Positions 8,502-21,564 of a DNA stretch of 64,000 bases are shown one piece after another (within the stretch, counting starts at the first letter, position 1; each line of letters begins with the position of its first letter). Below the pieces are notes generated by a model. That model was not told the DNA's origin and did no database searches. It saw only the letters and a program-made list of their open reading frames with translations. Both the position numbers and the translations under genes were made by a program. Origin of the DNA: Catenulispora sp. EB89. Lineage in GTDB: Bacteria > Actinomycetota > Actinomycetes > Streptomycetales > Catenulisporaceae. The stretch spans positions 124,001 through 188,000 of the forward strand of contig NZ_JBGCCU010000013.1 in NCBI RefSeq assembly GCF_041261445.1, written 5' to 3'.

Positions 8502-8740
8502 TGCGGGCTGGTGCGGCTGCTTCTAGCGCGCGATGCGGTCTGGTGCGGCTTGGTTTGGCGCGCGGCGCGGCTTGGGTTCTGGCGCGGCCCAGCCCGGTGG
8601 TGCGAGGGCAGGGCGCGGGATGCGGCTTGGTTCTGGCGCGGCGCGGCCCGACGGTGGTGCGAGGTGCTGTGGTGCGGGGGCGGAGCCCATTGATGAGGGT
8701 GCGGGGTGGTGCGGGGTGCGAGGTGGTGCTGCGACTGGCT
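8502..8740. repeat. Degenerate GC-rich repeated intergenic segment
   Basis: Between two converging genes lies sequence made of imperfectly repeated blocks of the type GCGGCTTGGTTCTGGCGCGG, with G and T favoured on this strand. Several frames are open through it by chance. A similar block type, on the opposite strand, occurs at about 52070-52370. I see no gene. Confidence 0.45.
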
Positions 8741-9298
8741 CTAGCGCGCGGCGCGCCAGTCACTCTCCAGCATCGCCATCACGGCGGCGTCGATCCACTC
8801 GCCGTCCCAGAGCAGCGCCTCGCGCTTGGTCCCCTCCAGGATGAAGCCGACCTTCTCGTAGACGTGCCGGGCGCGCGGGTTGAAGGCGTAGACGTCCAGC
8901 TCGACCCGGTGGATCCCAACGGTCTCGAACGCGTGCCGTAGCACCAGCCGCGTCGCCTCGGTCCCGTATCCACGTCCGAAGACTCGCGCGCCGACCAGTG
9001 AGATTCGGAAGCCGCAGGAGCGGTTCTCGGCGTGCAGGTCGTTCAGGACCACCTCGCCGACGTACGTGCCCGTCTCGTTTTCGACGATGGCCAGGTCCAG
9101 ACGGTCGGCGTGGTCGGCGCGGGTGGCGTACCAGCGCCGGGCGGCTTCGGGGTCGAGGTCGGCGCGGGTGGCGGTCAGGCGGGTGCTCTCCGGATCGGCC
9201 AGGAGTTCCAGGAGGCCGGGGGCGTCCTCGGCGGTCACGGGGCGGAGGGTGACCCGGTCGCCGGCCAGGACCGGCTTCTCGGCGAACGAAAGCGTCAT
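8741..9298 (-). CDS. GNAT family N-acetyltransferase (RimJ/RimL-like)
   Basis: Acetyl-CoA-dependent transfer to an amine of a protein N-terminus or small molecule; the substrate is unknown. At 185 aa it has the usual length. It starts with the strand VTLRPVTAEDAPGLLELL, has the beta-4/alpha-3 pyrophosphate loop VFGRGYGTEATRLVLRHAF (consensus Q/RxxGxG/A) and the C-terminal HRVELDVYAFNPRARHVYEKVGF typical of RimJ/RimL relatives. ATG 9298 begins directly at the fold. It is upstream of the hairpin that ends the dehydrogenase transcript, so it probably has its own promoter. Confidence 0.88.
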   Translation of the reverse strand: MTLSFAEKPVLAGDRVTLRPVTAEDAPGLLELLADPESTRLTATRADLDPEAARRWYATRADHADRLDLAIVENETGTYVGEVVLNDLHAENRSCGFRISLVGARVFGRGYGTEATRLVLRHAFETVGIHRVELDVYAFNPRARHVYEKVGFILEGTKREALLWDGEWIDAAVMAMLESDWRAAR

Positions 9299-9327
9299 GA
9301 TCGCGATCCTGGCAGGAAACAGCTGTG

Positions 9328-9360
9328 GCGGCCGCCGATTTTCGTTCCATCGGCGGCCGC
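9328..9360 (-). terminator. 12-bp perfect stem hairpin after the dehydrogenase gene
   Basis: GCGGCCGCCGAT (9328-9339) pairs exactly with 9349-9360 over a 9-base loop rich in T. It lies 13 bases beyond the stop codon of the minus-strand dehydrogenase gene and before the acetyltransferase gene, as expected for an intrinsic terminator. Confidence 0.75.
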
Positions 9361-9373
9361 GGTACAGCGCGTA

Positions 9374-10225
9374 TCAGTAGCTGTAGAAGCCCTTGCCCGA
9401 CTTCCGCCCGAGGTCCCCGGCGGTCACCATCCGGTTCAGGAGCTCCGGCGGGCTGAACTTCTCGTCCTGGGTCTCGGTGTAGATGTTCTGCGTCGCGTTG
9501 CGCAGGATGTCCACGCCGGTCAGGTCGGTGGTGGCCAGCGGGCCCATGGCGTGGCCGAAACCGAGCTTGCAGGCGGTGTCGATGTCCTCGGCGGTGGCCA
9601 CGCCCGACTCGTACAGCTTGACCGCCTCGACCACCAGCGCGGCGATCAGGCGGGTGGTGACGAAGCCGGCGACGTCGCGGTTCACCACGATGCAGGTCTT
9701 GCCGACCTCCTCGGCGAAGGCGCGGGCCCGGGCCAGGGTCTCGTCGGAGGTCTTGTAGCCGCGGACCAGCTCGCACAGCTGCATCATCGGGACCGGGGAG
9801 AAGAAGTGGGTGCCGACCACGTCCTGGGGGCGGGAGGTGACCGCGGCGATCTGGGTGATCGGGATCGCCGAGGTGTTGGTGGCCAGGACCGCGCCGGGCT
9901 TGGCCAGCTTGTCCAGCTCGCGGAAGATCTCCTGCTTGACCTCGATGTTCTCGAACACCGCCTCGACGATCACGTCGGCGTCGGCGACCGCCTCGGCCAG
10001 GTCGGTGGTCGTGGTGATGCGGCCCATCGCGGCCTCCACCTCGTCGGCGGTGTAGCGGCCCTTGGAAGCGAACTTCTCCAGCGAGGCGCGGATGCCGTCG
10101 ACGCCGCGCTTGAGGGCGGCGTCGGTCACGTCGCGGACCGCCACCTCGTACCCGGCGGCCGCGGCCACCTGCGCGATCCCCGAACCCATCAGACCGGCGC
10201 CGATGACGGCCAGCTTCTTCGACAC
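9374..10225 (-). CDS. 3-hydroxybutyryl-CoA dehydrogenase
   Basis: Interconverts acetoacetyl-CoA and 3-hydroxybutyryl-CoA with NAD(P); used in poly-hydroxybutyrate, butyrate and ethylmalonyl-CoA pathways. 283 aa, the standard length. The Rossmann loop is IGAGLMGSGIA at residues 8-18; the catalytic region shows ATNTSAIPITQIAA and THFFSPVPMMQL (catalytic His), and the C-terminal domain has NRDVAGFVTTRLIAA and LGFGHAMGPLATTDL. It ends in GKGFYSY. GTG 10225 is supported by GAGGT six bases upstream. It is a paralogue of the truncated dehydrogenase at the left window edge, with which it shares the whole motif set. Confidence 0.95.
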   Translation of the reverse strand: MSKKLAVIGAGLMGSGIAQVAAAAGYEVAVRDVTDAALKRGVDGIRASLEKFASKGRYTADEVEAAMGRITTTTDLAEAVADADVIVEAVFENIEVKQEIFRELDKLAKPGAVLATNTSAIPITQIAAVTSRPQDVVGTHFFSPVPMMQLCELVRGYKTSDETLARARAFAEEVGKTCIVVNRDVAGFVTTRLIAALVVEAVKLYESGVATAEDIDTACKLGFGHAMGPLATTDLTGVDILRNATQNIYTETQDEKFSPPELLNRMVTAGDLGRKSGKGFYSY

Positions 10226-10334
10226 TGCGCTACCTCATGCTTCACAAGGGGTGATTTGCTTGGACGTCCAAAAAGATAACGCGGGGTCGCCCAAGCTCGG
10301 CGCGGACGGCAGCGTAACGCTCGTCACGGGTGGC

Positions 10335-10363
10335 GGCGCCGGCCTGCGGTGGCCGGCGGCGCC
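10335..10363 (-). terminator. GC-rich hairpin after murA
   Basis: GCCGGCC (10338-10344) pairs with GGCCGGC (10351-10357) over a six-base loop, with flanking GGC/GCC runs that can extend the stem imperfectly. It starts just after the murA stop codon. No U-tract is present. Confidence 0.4.
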
Positions 10364-10369
10364 TGCTCA

Positions 10370-11686
10370 TCACGGGTACGGGTCGGGGTCCGGCTCGCGC
10401 TCGATCTGCGCCCCGAGCGAGCGCAGCTGCGTCACCAGGCCCTGGTACCCGCGGTCGATGTGCCGCACGTCGGACACCGTGGTGTGCCCGTCGGCGACCA
10501 GCCCGGCCAGCACCAGTCCGGCCCCGGCCCGGATGTCGGTGGCCCGCACCGGCGCCCCGGACAGCCGCTCGACGCCGCGGATGATCGCGTGGTGTCCCTC
10601 GGTGCGGACCGAGGCGCCGAGGCGCGCCAGCTCCTGGAGGAACACGAAGCGCGCGTCGAACAGGTTCTCGGTGACCATCGAGGTGCCCTCGGCGATCGAG
10701 TTCATCGCGGCGAACAGCGGCTGCAGGTCGGTGGCGAAGCCCGGGTAGGGCAGGGTGATGATGTCGACGGCCTTCGGGCGCCGGTCCATGGACACCCGGA
10801 AGCCGGTCTCGTCCGGAACGACCGTCGCGCCGGCCTGCGTCAGCTTGTCCAGGGCGATCTCCAGGTGCGCCGCGTTGCCGCCGTCGACCCGCACGTCGCC
10901 GCGGGTCATGGTGGCCGCGACCGCGAACATCCCGGCCACGATGCGGTCGGCCACCACCAGGTGCGGCGACGGCGCCGGGGTCAGCGTGTCCACGCCCTCG
11001 ATGACCAGCGTGGAGCTCCCGGCGCCGTCGATCTTGGCGCCCATCGAGGCCAGCAGCGAGCAGATGTCGACGATCTCCGGCTCGCGCGCAGCGTTGTCGA
11101 TGACCGTGGTCCCGCGGGCCAGCACGGCGGCCATCAGGATGTTCTCGGTGGCGCCGACGCTCGGGAAGTCGAGCAGGATGCTCGCGCCGGTCAGGCCCTT
11201 GGGCGCCGAGGCGACCAGGAAGCCGTGCTCCTGGGAGATGTCGGCGCCGAGCCGCTCCAGGCCGTCGATGTGCATGTCCAGCCCGCGCGAGCCGATGGCG
11301 TCGCCGCCGGGGTAGGACACCTTGGCCTCGCCCTGCCGCGCCAGCAGCGGGCCCAGCACGCAGATCGACGCGCGCAGCCGGCGCACCAGGTCGTAGTCGG
11401 CCTCGGTGCGCGGATCGGCGGGCACGTCGATGACGATGGTCGAGCCCTTCTGCGGCCCGTCCTCCCGCTCCGGACCGGGCTCCCAGTCCAGTTTCACGTC
11501 GCAGCCCAGCCGCCGCAGCAGCTCGGCCATCAGCTCGACGTCCAGAATGCGCGGGACGCCCCGCAGCTCGGTCCGGCCCTCGGCCAGCAGGGCGACGGCC
11601 ATCAGCTTCAGCGCGCTGTTCTTCGCGCCGCACACCGCGACCTCACCCGCCAGGCGGGCCCCTCCGGCAACTTTGAAACGCTCCAC
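10370..11686 (-). CDS. murA: UDP-N-acetylglucosamine 1-carboxyvinyltransferase
   Basis: First committed step of peptidoglycan synthesis: transfers enolpyruvate from PEP to UDP-GlcNAc in the cytoplasm. 438 aa from GTG 11686 (AGGA at a workable distance); a GTG at 11704 in the same frame is less likely because GGAG would be only two bases away. Substrate residues Lys22-Asn23 (GAKNSALK) and the [12 protein letters not shown] helix are present. The loop that in E. coli holds Cys115 reads PGGDAIG here, with Asp129; Cys-to-Asp MurAs are active but fosfomycin-insensitive, as in mycobacteria. The position next to the cobalamin adenosyltransferase and ATP synthase genes matches mycobacterial order, apart from the inserted 11.8-14.9 kb segment. 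Confidence 0.97.
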   Translation of the reverse strand: MERFKVAGGARLAGEVAVCGAKNSALKLMAVALLAEGRTELRGVPRILDVELMAELLRRLGCDVKLDWEPGPEREDGPQKGSTIVIDVPADPRTEADYDLVRRLRASICVLGPLLARQGEAKVSYPGGDAIGSRGLDMHIDGLERLGADISQEHGFLVASAPKGLTGASILLDFPSVGATENILMAAVLARGTTVIDNAAREPEIVDICSLLASMGAKIDGAGSSTLVIEGVDTLTPAPSPHLVVADRIVAGMFAVAATMTRGDVRVDGGNAAHLEIALDKLTQAGATVVPDETGFRVSMDRRPKAVDIITLPYPGFATDLQPLFAAMNSIAEGTSMVTENLFDARFVFLQELARLGASVRTEGHHAIIRGVERLSGAPVRATDIRAGAGLVLAGLVADGHTTVSDVRHIDRGYQGLVTQLRSLGAQIEREPDPDPYP

Positions 11687-11772
11687 GACCGGCCATCCTG
11701 GCACACTCCGCTACCGCCTCCGGGTGACCGGCAGGCAACCTGCGGCTTTCGATTCGCGTCTTCGTAGTCGCC

Positions 11773-13401
11773 ATGGACACCTGGGACAACGCGCAGCCTG
11801 ACCGTGATCAGCCGATCGGCGGTGCTTCGGCCTTGCCGGAGGAGAGTTCGGGGGGTGGCTCCGGAGCGGTTCCGGGGGGCGCTTCGAGGGCTTCGGGGGA
11901 CGCTTCGGCGAACGCCTCGGGGGCGGCACCGGAGGCGTCGGACGCTGCCAAGCCCGCATCCGGCCCCAGCTCCAGCCCCAGCCCCAGCGCGCAACCGTCC
12001 GATCCGGCCAGGCAGGCGTCCCCGGATCTGCACTACGCGTTGAGCCTGATCGCCGACGAGTTCGCCTCGGCTCCGCGCAACGACATCCTCCCCCGGGTGA
12101 TGGCGCGGGCCACCCGGATCCGTCGGCGGCGGCGCGTCCTGCGGGCCGGTTCGGCGACGGCGGTGCTGGTGGTGGCGGCGCTCCTCGGGCCGTCGATCGC
12201 CTCGGAGCTGGGAGTGCGCGGCGGCGACGCGTCGGCCGCGCCGCCGCCGGCCGCGATCGAGGACCTGACCAGCGCGTACCCGATGCCGACCGCGCTGCAG
12301 GACGACAAGGTGATGGCGGCGACGCCGGCCCTGCCCGCGAACGCGCTGCCCTGGCCGAGCCGCGGCACGCCGCTGCCGGCGCAGGCGGTGGAGGTGGCGA
12401 AGTCGTACTTGCAGGACCAGGCCGGACGCTCGGCGGCGCCGGGCACCAAGGCCGCGACGACCGCGACCGTGGCGCCGCTGTGGTCGCAGGTGGACGAGGA
12501 CACGACGACGGCGCCCACCACGGCCGGGCACGGCGCGACGGCGAAGGTGGTGCCGCAGCCCGCATACAAGACCTGGCTCTACGTGATGCAGGGATGGACG
12601 ACCGGGGCGGACGGAGTGCCGTCGCAGGCGCAGCTGCTGGTCGGGGACTACACGCTTACGGAGAGAGCGGCGGGCGGCTCGGCGAGCGGGGCGTCGGGCG
12701 AGTCGTCAAGCATGTCGGTGTACGCGGCCCCGGTGACGTTCGCGCACGCGCGGCCGGGATCGAGCGACGACACCGACGACGCGCAGCAGATCGCCGAACT
12801 GTCGGTGTTCCTGCCGCAGAGCAACCGGCTGGTGGTGCTGGGGGCGCCGCAGACGAAGACGGTGCTGTACGCGAAGACCGGCGGAGATCTGATCCCGCAG
12901 AAGACCGACGACGGGGTCGCGGTGTTCCCGCGGACGCACCGGTTGGTGAAGGGGCAGTACGCGGACACGATCCAGGTGCGCGACGCGAACAACGTCGCGC
13001 TGACGCCGCCGAAGGCTTGGAGCGCCGGCGACTATCAGCTCACCGGAGCGATGGGGCTGTGGCGGAGTAGCGCGAGCGGGTGGGTGACGGTGCCGGCTCA
13101 CGGTGGGCCGGTGGTGCGGGGGACGCCTACCCCTGCGCCTACGGCAGGGACAAGTACGGCGCCGAGCGCGGGGCCCTGGGATGTGGGGCCTTCAAGCACG
13201 GCGCCTCCGACGCAGACGGCGCGGCCTACGACTGCGCCATCGGCGTTGCCGGCCAGCGGTTCGGGTGCTTCGAGCGCCGCCTCTGCGCCGGTTCCGGCCC
13301 CGACATCGAGCAGCAGCGGCAACGGGTCTGGGACGCCGCCTGCCGATCCCGGCGCGGCCGCGGGTGTCGGTGGCGGTCCGGGGTTCCCGAGCTCGTTCTG
13401 A
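11773..13401 (+). CDS. Membrane-anchored protein with Ala/Ser/Pro-rich flanks, function unknown
   Basis: 542 aa. Residues 1-85 are a low-complexity Gly/Ala/Ser/Pro segment; then a short helical part (LHYALSLIADEFASAPRNDI), an arginine cluster (RIRRRRR near 116-122) and one transmembrane helix (SATAVLVVAALLGPSIAS). The topology is predicted N-in/C-out. The outer domain (about 150-430) has strands such as KTWLYVMQGWTT and LLVGDYTLTERA and no motif I recognise; it ends in a Thr/Pro/Ser-rich tail and FPSSF. The architecture resembles proteins encoded with sigma/anti-sigma systems, but no sigma factor is nearby. It is divergent from murA with a gap of under 90 bp. The start ATG 11773 lacks an obvious ribosome binding site, so the N-terminus is uncertain. 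Confidence 0.65.
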   Translation: MDTWDNAQPDRDQPIGGASALPEESSGGGSGAVPGGASRASGDASANASGAAPEASDAAKPASGPSSSPSPSAQPSDPARQASPDLHYALSLIADEFASAPRNDILPRVMARATRIRRRRRVLRAGSATAVLVVAALLGPSIASELGVRGGDASAAPPPAAIEDLTSAYPMPTALQDDKVMAATPALPANALPWPSRGTPLPAQAVEVAKSYLQDQAGRSAAPGTKAATTATVAPLWSQVDEDTTTAPTTAGHGATAKVVPQPAYKTWLYVMQGWTTGADGVPSQAQLLVGDYTLTERAAGGSASGASGESSSMSVYAAPVTFAHARPGSSDDTDDAQQIAELSVFLPQSNRLVVLGAPQTKTVLYAKTGGDLIPQKTDDGVAVFPRTHRLVKGQYADTIQVRDANNVALTPPKAWSAGDYQLTGAMGLWRSSASGWVTVPAHGGPVVRGTPTPAPTAGTSTAPSAGPWDVGPSSTAPPTQTARPTTAPSALPASGSGASSAASAPVPAPTSSSSGNGSGTPPADPGAAAGVGGGPGFPSSF

Positions 13402-13433
13402 GGGCTGGCAGGCCCGGTACAAGCCCCGCCAGA

Positions 13434-13550
13434 CCTAGGCCGTTTCTTTCGGATCAGTGTGCGTTGGCTCCGGTAGTGAGATTGAGTGACGCGCAATGGG
13501 CGCGGATTGAGCCGATGCTGCCGGACCGGCTGGCGCATTACGCGGGGGGC
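13434..13550 (+). mobile_element. Remnant of an IS5-family-like left end with the transposase N-terminus
   Basis: Starts at CCTAGG (a CTAG-type target is typical of several IS5-family groups), then a terminal-repeat-like CGTTTCTTTCGGATC. From GTG 13476 the frame reads VRLSDAQWARIEPMLPD and a few further residues, the standard N-terminus of IS5-family DDE transposases, before breaking down. The catalytic domain is absent. It points towards the L,D-transpeptidase gene. The partner copy is at 14811-14902 in inverse orientation. Confidence 0.75.
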
Positions 13551-13700
13551 GCCGACGGTCGGCTGTCTGTCGCCACCTGAGCTGATTCGGCCGTCGCCTT
13601 GAGAATTTTCGATCGCCCTGGCAACCAGAGCCGCGGCCCGGGCGTCGTCAGAGCGGGAACACTGTGTGGGTCGTGTGGGTCATCCAAAGGGGGAACTGCG

Positions 13701-14735
13701 GTGGGGAACAAGTTCGCTGGGGCGGCGGTCGCCGGATCGCTGCTGCTGCTGACCGGATGCGCGAGCACAGCTGTCAACCACAGCGCCGGGCCCGGTCCAT
13801 CGTCGTCCGCTCCGGAGACTTCGACAGCGGCGTCCTCGGCGACGACCACCACATCATCGGCCGCACCGACGTCTGTGTCCGCGACCACCGGTGGGCCGAG
13901 CACCGCGGCTTCGAAGCCGAGCACGTCGGCCGGGCCGACCACGACCCCGAACCAGTCGACCGGAACGGGCACGCTCCCTTCCATATCCTCGGTGACTCCG
14001 AGTAACGGATCCAAGGTCGGCGTCGCGATGCCGATCCGCGTCAACTTCGCCTCCACGGTGTCGTCGACGAACCGCGCCGCGATCGAGAAGACGATGAAGG
14101 TCACGACGACGCCGCACGTCGACGGCGCCTGGTCCTGGCTCGACTCGAACACCGTCGACTTCCGCCCGCAGGGCTTCTGGCCGGCCGGCACCAAGGTCAC
14201 CGTCCAGTTCGGTTCGACCGACCGCAAGCTGGACTTCTCCATCGGCGACGACCACGAGATCGTCGTCGATGCGACAACGCACATGATGAGCGTCTACGAG
14301 AACGGCACGTTGATCAAGAAGTTGGCCAGCGGCACGGGCAAGCCGGGTGATGCCACCTACGGCGGCACGATGGCCATCATGGACATGGTCCCGCACATCG
14401 AGATGACCTCGTGCGCCATCGGCCTCCAGTGCACCAAGGGCGGGCCCGGCTGGTACGACCTTCAGACGTACCATGACCTGCAACTCACCGACAGCGGCAC
14501 CTTCATCCACTCAGCGTGGTGGGACGATTCGCTGGGCAAGGCGAACGTCTCACACGGCTGCATTCACCTCTCGGAAGCCAACGCGGCAGTGCTGTGGAAC
14601 ATCGTCCAGGTCGGGGACCCGGTGACGGTCAAGGGCACCAGCGACAAGGTGAGCCAGTCCAACGGCTACGCCGACTACACGCTGTCGTGGTCGCAGTGGC
14701 TGTCCAACTCCGCTGCCGGCATCCAGGTGTTCTGA
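13701..14735 (+). CDS. L,D-transpeptidase lipoprotein (YkuD fold with Ig-like domain)
   Basis: Forms 3-3 cross-links in peptidoglycan, or exchanges D-amino acids, outside the membrane. From GTG 13701 (GGGGG upstream) the product is 344 aa. The signal peptide ends in the lipobox LLLTGC with lipidated Cys20. Residues 21-95 are a Ser/Thr/Pro linker, about 95-185 an Ig-like domain (GVAMPIRVNFAS, VDFRPQGFWPAGTKVTVQF) as in mycobacterial Ldt proteins, then the YkuD domain with FIHSAWWDD and the active-site SHGCIHLS (Cys287, His285). The gene sits between two inverted IS-end remnants and interrupts the murA/cobalamin adenosyltransferase neighbourhood, suggesting insertion as a unit. Confidence 0.93.
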   Translation: MGNKFAGAAVAGSLLLLTGCASTAVNHSAGPGPSSSAPETSTAASSATTTTSSAAPTSVSATTGGPSTAASKPSTSAGPTTTPNQSTGTGTLPSISSVTPSNGSKVGVAMPIRVNFASTVSSTNRAAIEKTMKVTTTPHVDGAWSWLDSNTVDFRPQGFWPAGTKVTVQFGSTDRKLDFSIGDDHEIVVDATTHMMSVYENGTLIKKLASGTGKPGDATYGGTMAIMDMVPHIEMTSCAIGLQCTKGGPGWYDLQTYHDLQLTDSGTFIHSAWWDDSLGKANVSHGCIHLSEANAAVLWNIVQVGDPVTVKGTSDKVSQSNGYADYTLSWSQWLSNSAAGIQVF

Positions 14736-14810
14736 CGAGGCGCGGTCCGCCAGGCAGCCGCGTGTACACGCCTTTCCAGGAACCTGACTGGTCGGGCGTG
14801 TCTGCCTAGG

Positions 14811-14902
14811 GCAGCCTGGTCCGGTGCTGCCCAATGCGCATCACTCAATCCCACTACCGGACCAACGACCCACCGATCCGAAAGAAGCGCCCTAGGCCTA
14901 GG
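14811..14902 (-). mobile_element. Second remnant of the same IS end, inverted
   Basis: Read on the minus strand from 14896, this starts CCTAGG, GCGCTTCTTTCGGATC, and continues to a transposase-like reading GLSDAHWA, then degenerates through indels. Over about 67 bp it is more than four-fifths identical by eye to 13434-13500. CCTAGG is duplicated at its outer edge (14891-14902). Both remnants point inward towards the L,D-transpeptidase gene. Confidence 0.72.
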
Positions 14903-14934
14903 CCTCGCCAGCCTCAGCCCCAGCCCCGCAGCGG

Positions 14935-15534
14935 CTACCGCTCGCCGCCCGGCACCCACAGCACGTCGCCGTCACCGCCGTGCGAGTCGGTGTTCGCCAC
15001 CCGGGCCAGGATGAACAGCAGGTCCGACAGCCGGTTCAAGTACTTCACGGCCAGCGGGTTGATGGCGTCCCCGTACTCCTCGACCGCCGCCCAGGCGCTC
15101 CGCTCGGCGCGGCGCACGACGGTGCGCGCGACGTGCAGCTGCGCCGCGACCACGGTGCCGCCGTTGAGGATGAAGGAGCGGAGCTTGGTCAGCGTCTCGT
15201 TCCACTCGTCGCACGCCGCCTCCAGGCGCTCGACGTACTCCGGCTCGATGCGCAGCGGCGGGAACTCCGGGTTCTCCGCCGGCGGGGTGCTGAGGTCGGC
15301 GCCGAGGTCGAAGAGCTCGTTCTGCACCCGCAGCAGCAGGGTCCTGATCCCGTCGTGCAGCATGCCCAGATCGTTGTTCGCGAAGGCCACCGCCAGCCCG
15401 ACGGCCGCGTTGGCCTCGTCGACGTCGGCGTAGGCCGCCAGGCGCGCGTCGGTCTTGCGGACCCGGCTCAGGTCGCCGAGGGCGGTCGTGCCGTCGTCGC
15501 CGGTGCGGGTGTAGATGCGGGTCAGGTTCACCAT
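14935..15534 (-). CDS. Cob(I)yrinic acid a,c-diamide adenosyltransferase (PduO type)
   Basis: Transfers the adenosyl group of ATP to reduced corrinoid, making coenzyme B12, which the mutase at 4874-6910 needs. 199 aa. The N-terminal ATP motif YTRTGDDGTTALGD (residues 7-20), the helix FILNGGTVVAAQLHVARTVVRRAER and the C-terminal KYLNRLSDLLFILAR are the PduO/CobO-trimeric family signatures. ATG 15534 fits the family; the frame has a GTG nine bases earlier. It lies downstream of the ATP synthase operon and DUF2550, as in mycobacteria. Confidence 0.95.
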   Translation of the reverse strand: MVNLTRIYTRTGDDGTTALGDLSRVRKTDARLAAYADVDEANAAVGLAVAFANNDLGMLHDGIRTLLLRVQNELFDLGADLSTPPAENPEFPPLRIEPEYVERLEAACDEWNETLTKLRSFILNGGTVVAAQLHVARTVVRRAERSAWAAVEEYGDAINPLAVKYLNRLSDLLFILARVANTDSHGGDGDVLWVPGGER

Positions 15535-15582
15535 GGGACCCACGGTAGTGCGTCGCCGGGGGCGGTGCTTGGCAGGTGTGGA

Positions 15583-16029
15583 TCAACTCACCCGCGAGGT
15601 GTCCCACCCCGGAGGCGCCGCCTCCACCCACGTCAGGAAGGCCATCATCGACTCCGTCGACATCGCCAGCTCCACCACCGCCCCGGCGGCCGAGCACTCC
15701 AGCACCGCCCACCCCGGCAGCAGTGTCCGGGTCTCCTCCCCCGCCGCGTCGCGGCGGCCCACGACGTCGAACCCCCGCCGAGCCAGGCTCGTGCGGGGGC
15801 GGGGGGAGTAGCTGAAGACGCGGTAGAGGTCCACCGTGAGGTCGCGGTAGCGGCCTACTGCGAAGGACCAGCCGGAGGCGTCGCCGGCCTCGGGGATCGG
15901 GCCGAAGCGGACCGCGCAGTCGAACGCGCCGCCGCCGCGGCGGATCAGGTGGCGGCGCATCGGGATGAAGGCCACGGACAGACAGAGCACCACAAAGCAG
16001 ACAGCCAGGACCTCGACAGCGCTGAGCAT
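15583..16029 (-). CDS. DUF2550 family membrane protein
   Basis: 148 aa with one N-terminal transmembrane helix (VEVLAVCFVVLCLSVAFIPM) followed by basic residues RRHLIRRGGG and a soluble domain with FGPIPEAGDASGWSFAVGRYRDLTVDLYRVFSYSPRPR. This matches the DUF2550 family that follows atpC in actinobacteria (Rv1312 in M. tuberculosis). The role is unknown; position suggests a link to the ATP synthase or envelope. It is 56 bp downstream of atpC on the same strand and probably the last gene of that operon. Confidence 0.85.
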   Translation of the reverse strand: MLSAVEVLAVCFVVLCLSVAFIPMRRHLIRRGGGAFDCAVRFGPIPEAGDASGWSFAVGRYRDLTVDLYRVFSYSPRPRTSLARRGFDVVGRRDAAGEETRTLLPGWAVLECSAAGAVVELAMSTESMMAFLTWVEAAPPGWDTSRVS

Positions 16030-16085
16030 CTACGAAAGCTCCTCACTGTCGAGTCCCGGCTGCATCTACGTGTACCTCAGGGCCC

Positions 16086-18887
<2,802 letters not shown>

Positions 18888-18938
18888 GTCAGTTCACCCC
18901 TTCCCGAATCCGGTCGTGCACGAGAGTCTCGGTCACGA

Positions 18939-20576
<1,638 letters not shown>

Positions 20577-20748
20577 GAGTATTCCTGCTCTCCTAGATTC
20601 ATCCGGGCCGGGCAACGGCGGGCCCGGCACCGTGTGCCGGAGTTCCGCCCGCCGCCACCACCCGCAGGTCGTTTCGTGTGGGTACTGCTCTGTGTCTTCT
20701 TGTACGACGCTAAGCCTTGACGCCGAGCGCCGCCGTGTCGGCTCGCGC

Positions 20749-21564
20749 TCAGCCGGCCAGCTGCCGCTGGGCCCGGGCCAGCCGGGTCGCCACGGTGCCG
20801 TCGATGACCTCGTCGCCGATCCGCACCGACAGCCCGCCGAGCACCTCGGGGTCCAGATCCACGTTGAGGTGGACCTGCTTCCCGTACATGCGCTTGAGCA
20901 CCGCCCCGAGGCGGTCGCGCTGCTGCTCGGTCATCGGGACGGCCGCGGTCACGTAGGCGATCAGCCGCTCGCGGCGCGCGGCCGCCTCCTTGCCGATCTC
21001 GGTCAGGCCGGCGCTGATCGACCGGCCGCGCGGGTTGGCCACCAGCCGGCCCACCAGGCGGTAGGTGGTCGGGTCCACCTTGCCCGCCAGCAGCCCGTCC
21101 ACCAGCGCGACCCGCTTGTCCGCCGGCACCCGGCCGTCGGCCAGGGCCAGCGCCAGGTCGCCGTTGGAGTCCAGCAGCCGGCCGAGCCGGAACAGCTCGT
21201 CCTCGACCTCGTCCAGCTTCCCGTCGCGCTCGGCGACCGCCAGGTCGGCGCGGACCGCCAGGTCCGCGACCGCGTCGGCCAGGTCGCGCGGGGCGCTCCA
21301 GCGGGACCGCACCAGGCCCGCCACCAGGGCGGCGGCGTCGGCGCTGATCTTGCCGGCCAGCAGCGAGGTCACGATGTCCGCGCGCAGCGCCGCCGGCCGG
21401 GCCGGGTCGGTGAGCATGCGGCGCAGCGAGGCGTCCCTGCCGAAGGCCACCGCCACGGCCGACAGGTCGTCGGCGATGCCGGTGACGTCAGCGCCGGGCG
21501 TGCCGGTCAGCGCGTCGAGCCGATCGGCCCCGGCCGCGAACGCGTCGCGGCTGGCGCCCTGCAT
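20749..21564 (-). CDS. atpH: ATP synthase delta subunit
   Basis: Peripheral-stalk subunit joining F1 to the b subunits. 271 aa, the long actinobacterial form (E. coli is 177 aa). The N-terminal helical bundle contains [38 protein letters not shown] and the C-terminal domain the OSCP-like motif [30 protein letters not shown]. Its ATG (21564) overlaps the atpF stop by one base (TGATG). Confidence 0.96.
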   Translation of the reverse strand: MQGASRDAFAAGADRLDALTGTPGADVTGIADDLSAVAVAFGRDASLRRMLTDPARPAALRADIVTSLLAGKISADAAALVAGLVRSRWSAPRDLADAVADLAVRADLAVAERDGKLDEVEDELFRLGRLLDSNGDLALALADGRVPADKRVALVDGLLAGKVDPTTYRLVGRLVANPRGRSISAGLTEIGKEAAARRERLIAYVTAAVPMTEQQRDRLGAVLKRMYGKQVHLNVDLDPEVLGGLSVRIGDEVIDGTVATRLARAQRQLAG

